From Teichococcus vastitatis (GTDB lineage Bacteria; Pseudomonadota; Alphaproteobacteria; Acetobacterales; Acetobacteraceae): a DNA stretch of 64,000 nucleotides. Below, piece by piece: positions 62,183-64,000 of the stretch. Positions within the stretch are counted from its first letter, which is position 1; each line of letters opens with the position of its first letter. Location of the stretch: positions 288,767 to 352,766 of the forward strand of contig NZ_QXGS01000004.1 of the NCBI RefSeq assembly GCF_003604215.1, written 5' to 3'. The translations under genes and the position numbers were made by a program. Under the pieces are notes generated by a model. The model was not told the DNA's origin. It did not search any database and saw only the letters and a list, made by a program, of their open reading frames with translations.

Positions 62183-63760
62183 TTACTTCGCGGGCTTCAC
62201 GCCCATGGCGACGGTGTACTCGTCCGCCCGTGCCTCATAGGTCAGGCCGCTGCGCAAGGCCCAGATGTTCTTCTGCATGTGCAGCGTGATCAGCGCCACA
62301 TCGTCCATGCCGACCCGCATGGCCTGCTTGAAGATGTGCTCGCGCTTCTCGTCGTCGGCGGTGCGCAAACCTTCCTCAACCAGCGCATCCACTTCCTTGT
62401 TGGAGTAGCCGCTGAAGTTGACCGTGCCGAAGCCCTTCTCGGGAATGCGGGTGGTCAGATTGCCGCGCAGGGCGGTCGAGGGCTCGCCGGTGGTGGCCCA
62501 GCCAATCAGCATCGCCGACATGTCGTTGCGCGCCTGGCGCTGCGCCAGCACCGAGAAGGGCATGGCATCCACCGTGGTGGCGATGCCGACGCGCTGCCAC
62601 ATCTGCCCGATCGCCTGGATGATCTGGGCATCGTTGACGTAGCGGTTGTTGGGGCCGATCAGGGTGATCTTGAAGCCGTTGGGATAGCCGGCCGCGGCCA
62701 GCAGCTTCTTCGCCTCATCGGGCTGGTAGGGCGGGGCAGGATAATCGGCGATGAAGCCGTTGGCGCCCGGTGGCATCATCTGGCCAGAGGGGGTGCCGGC
62801 GCCCTGCATCACACGATCCACGATGCCCTGCCGGTTGATCGCCAGGGACAGGGCCTTGCGCACCCGCAGGTCCCGCAACGGATTCTTGTCCAGCTTCTGG
62901 CCATTGTTGTCGGTGATGTAGGGCGAGCTGTCATGAGCCGTGTCGAGCTTCAGGTAGATCGAGCGCAGGCTGGGCGTCTCCGAGAAGCCGATCCCGGGGG
63001 TGGTTCGCAGCCGTGGCATGTCGGCCGGCGGCACCACATCGATCATCTGCACGTCGCCGGATAGCAACGCGGCGACGCGCACGCCGTCATTGGCGATGAA
63101 GCGGTAGGTCACCTGCTTCCAGGCAGGCTTCTCGCCCCAGTAGGTCTCGTTGCGCTCCAGCACGATGCGGTCATCGGGGGTGAAGGAGACCAGCTTGAAG
63201 GGACCGGTGCCCACCGTGGCCTTGCCGCTGTTGAAATCTCCGGTCGAGGCATTGTTCTTGATCGTGTCGGAGACGATGAAGATCTGGCTCAGATCCTGCG
63301 GCAGCAACGGATACACGTCGCCGGTGTGAAAGCGGATGGTGTAGGGATCGATCACCTCGGAGCGGGTGATCGCTCGGGTGTAGATGGAGAAGGACCCCGG
63401 GCTGTTGAGCACGTTGGGCACGCGCTCCAGCGTGTATAGAACATCCTGCGCGTCGAAATCGCTGCCATCGCTGAACTTCACACCGCGGCGGAGCTTGAAT
63501 TCCCAGGTGGTGTCATCGACCAGCTTCCAGGATTCGGCGAGGCCGGGCTCCAGCTGCGCCTGGGCGTTGCGGCCCACCAGCTTATCGAAGAGGTGCTCCG
63601 CCACCATGTTGTTGGGCGACAGCGTATGATAGTGCGGATCCAGCGTCGTCGGCGGCGCCGCCACGGCGAGGCTGAGGTTCTGGGCCCAGGCTGGCATGGA
63701 AGCCAATGTGGCCAGGACCGGCAGCGCAAATCGCAGGCCGGTGCGATAGGAAAATGTCAT
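62183..63760 (-). CDS. ABC transporter binding protein, peptide/nickel type (SBP family 5)
   Basis: 525 residues with a signal peptide cleaved after AWA near residue 26. The family signature KFSDGSDFDAQDVLYTLERV is near 95 and GTGPFKLVSFTPDDRIVLERN near 165. It ends near residue 525 without a membrane anchor. Typical ligands are peptides, glutathione, nickel chelates or sugars. No permease or ATPase genes follow downstream on the strand; they may lie elsewhere. Confidence 0.94.
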   Translation of the reverse strand: MTFSYRTGLRFALPVLATLASMPAWAQNLSLAVAAPPTTLDPHYHTLSPNNMVAEHLFDKLVGRNAQAQLEPGLAESWKLVDDTTWEFKLRRGVKFSDGSDFDAQDVLYTLERVPNVLNSPGSFSIYTRAITRSEVIDPYTIRFHTGDVYPLLPQDLSQIFIVSDTIKNNASTGDFNSGKATVGTGPFKLVSFTPDDRIVLERNETYWGEKPAWKQVTYRFIANDGVRVAALLSGDVQMIDVVPPADMPRLRTTPGIGFSETPSLRSIYLKLDTAHDSSPYITDNNGQKLDKNPLRDLRVRKALSLAINRQGIVDRVMQGAGTPSGQMMPPGANGFIADYPAPPYQPDEAKKLLAAAGYPNGFKITLIGPNNRYVNDAQIIQAIGQMWQRVGIATTVDAMPFSVLAQRQARNDMSAMLIGWATTGEPSTALRGNLTTRIPEKGFGTVNFSGYSNKEVDALVEEGLRTADDEKREHIFKQAMRVGMDDVALITLHMQKNIWALRSGLTYEARADEYTVAMGVKPAK

Positions 63761-63901
63761 CGGGCGTCTCCGAGCTTCGAACAGTGCCAGCTATGCTCCC
63801 AGGCGCGGCCTGTGGTCGGCCGTTGGGCGTGATTGCTGCACGGGATCGCTCTTGAAAGCAACGTCCTGCGGGTTGTGCCGTGATTTTCTGCGCACCCTAC
63901 G

Positions 63902-63927
63902 AAAAAAACCCGGCGGACAGCCGGGTT
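63902..63927 (-). terminator. Intrinsic terminator of the tRNA transcript
   Basis: On the minus strand AACCCGGC pairs with GCCGGGTT around a 5-nt loop and runs into seven T residues, about 37 nt after the tRNA 3' end. It terminates transcription coming from the right edge. Confidence 0.85.
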
Positions 63928-63963
63928 CTTCATACAGTGCGCGTTTGAAAGGATGGCATTGCT

Positions 63964-64000
63964 TGGATGCGGGGACAGGATTTGAACCTGTGACCTTCAG
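63964..64000 (-). tRNA. tRNA 3' half, probably initiator tRNA-Met
   Basis: The minus strand reads CTGAAGGTC (end of the anticodon stem and variable loop), then T-arm ACAGG-TTCAAAT-CCTGT, acceptor strand CCCCGCA, then T and CCA. CCTGAAGGTC, a TTCAAAT loop and the CCCCGCA 3' acceptor strand are typical of alphaproteobacterial tRNA-fMet. The discriminator base reads T rather than the usual A. The anticodon is outside the window, so identity is inferred. Confidence 0.85.

Overview
The window is about 64 kb of high-GC DNA, densely packed with genes. It reads like the chromosome of an alphaproteobacterium, most probably of the Acetobacteraceae (Roseomonas-like). That placement is an inference from three things: strong GC bias at third codon positions, the purC-purS-purQ / purL-bolA-grx arrangement, and family content (BKACE, Bug binding proteins, a bacterial aa3 oxidase subunit IV-like protein, an HWE kinase, several transport-linked catabolic operons). 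No rRNA, CRISPR array or intact insertion sequence was seen. One tRNA, probably initiator tRNA-Met, is cut by the right edge.

Layout. (1) 1-9.2 kb: a threonine-synthase-like PLP enzyme and a LysR regulator, divergent from an operon with a complete polyamine/opine-type ABC importer and a three-component flavin / [2Fe-2S] amino- or imino-acid dehydrogenase. (2) 9.3-18.1 kb: a DsbA-like protein, then a second catabolic unit. It holds a BKACE beta-keto acid cleavage enzyme, a carnitine-dehydrogenase-type oxidoreductase, a Liv-type importer whose second permease and both ATPases are one fused polypeptide, a binding protein, a divergent GntR/FCD regulator and an SDR. (3) 18.2-28.3 kb: three transglutaminase-like proteins, a GFA protein, an esterase, five tiny hydrophilic proteins, a Clp1-like polynucleotide kinase, an FAD oxidoreductase, and a diheme cytochrome c paired with a sorbosone-dehydrogenase-like protein. 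(4) 28.5-34 kb: an aa3 oxidase subunit IV-like peptide, ndk, an AI-2E family permease, a candidate small RNA, a TonB-like protein and an ABC-F ATPase. (5) 34-37.6 kb: a CheB-CheR-PAS-HWE kinase and its response regulator, both carrying disabling mutations. (6) 37.8-45.3 kb: a SixA-like phosphatase overlapping bluB, a 26-residue membrane peptide, a decayed glyoxalase/VOC gene, a Bug protein, a ZIP transporter, a Bcr/CflA efflux pump, a split chromate transporter and a DUF938 methyltransferase.

(7) 45.5-58.8 kb: the purine cluster. purC, purS and purQ are separated from purL, the BolA gene and grxD by about 7.4 kb of stress and regulatory genes. These encode a manganese catalase, a PPOX-fold stress protein, a Tat-signal SDR, a Crp/Fnr paralogue, a response regulator, small hydrophilic and membrane proteins, an atypical P-loop kinase and a transposase-derived protein. 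The Crp/Fnr paralogue has a sister just upstream of purC, and both carry the same 12-bp element at about the same distance from their starts. (8) 58.9-64 kb: a TspO-like membrane protein, a DinB-fold protein, an SLC13/TrkA-C permease, a peptide-type ABC binding protein and the partial tRNA with its terminator.

The observations most worth checking are: the LivM-LivG-LivF triple fusion next to a carnitine-like pathway; the small RNA candidate at 30.57-30.78 kb with an anti-Shine-Dalgarno linker; the three independent lesions in the chemotaxis-like kinase and regulator pair; the shared leader element of the two Crp paralogues; the 7.4-kb interruption of the pur cluster; and the run of tiny disordered proteins, some possibly under general-stress (EcfG-type) control.
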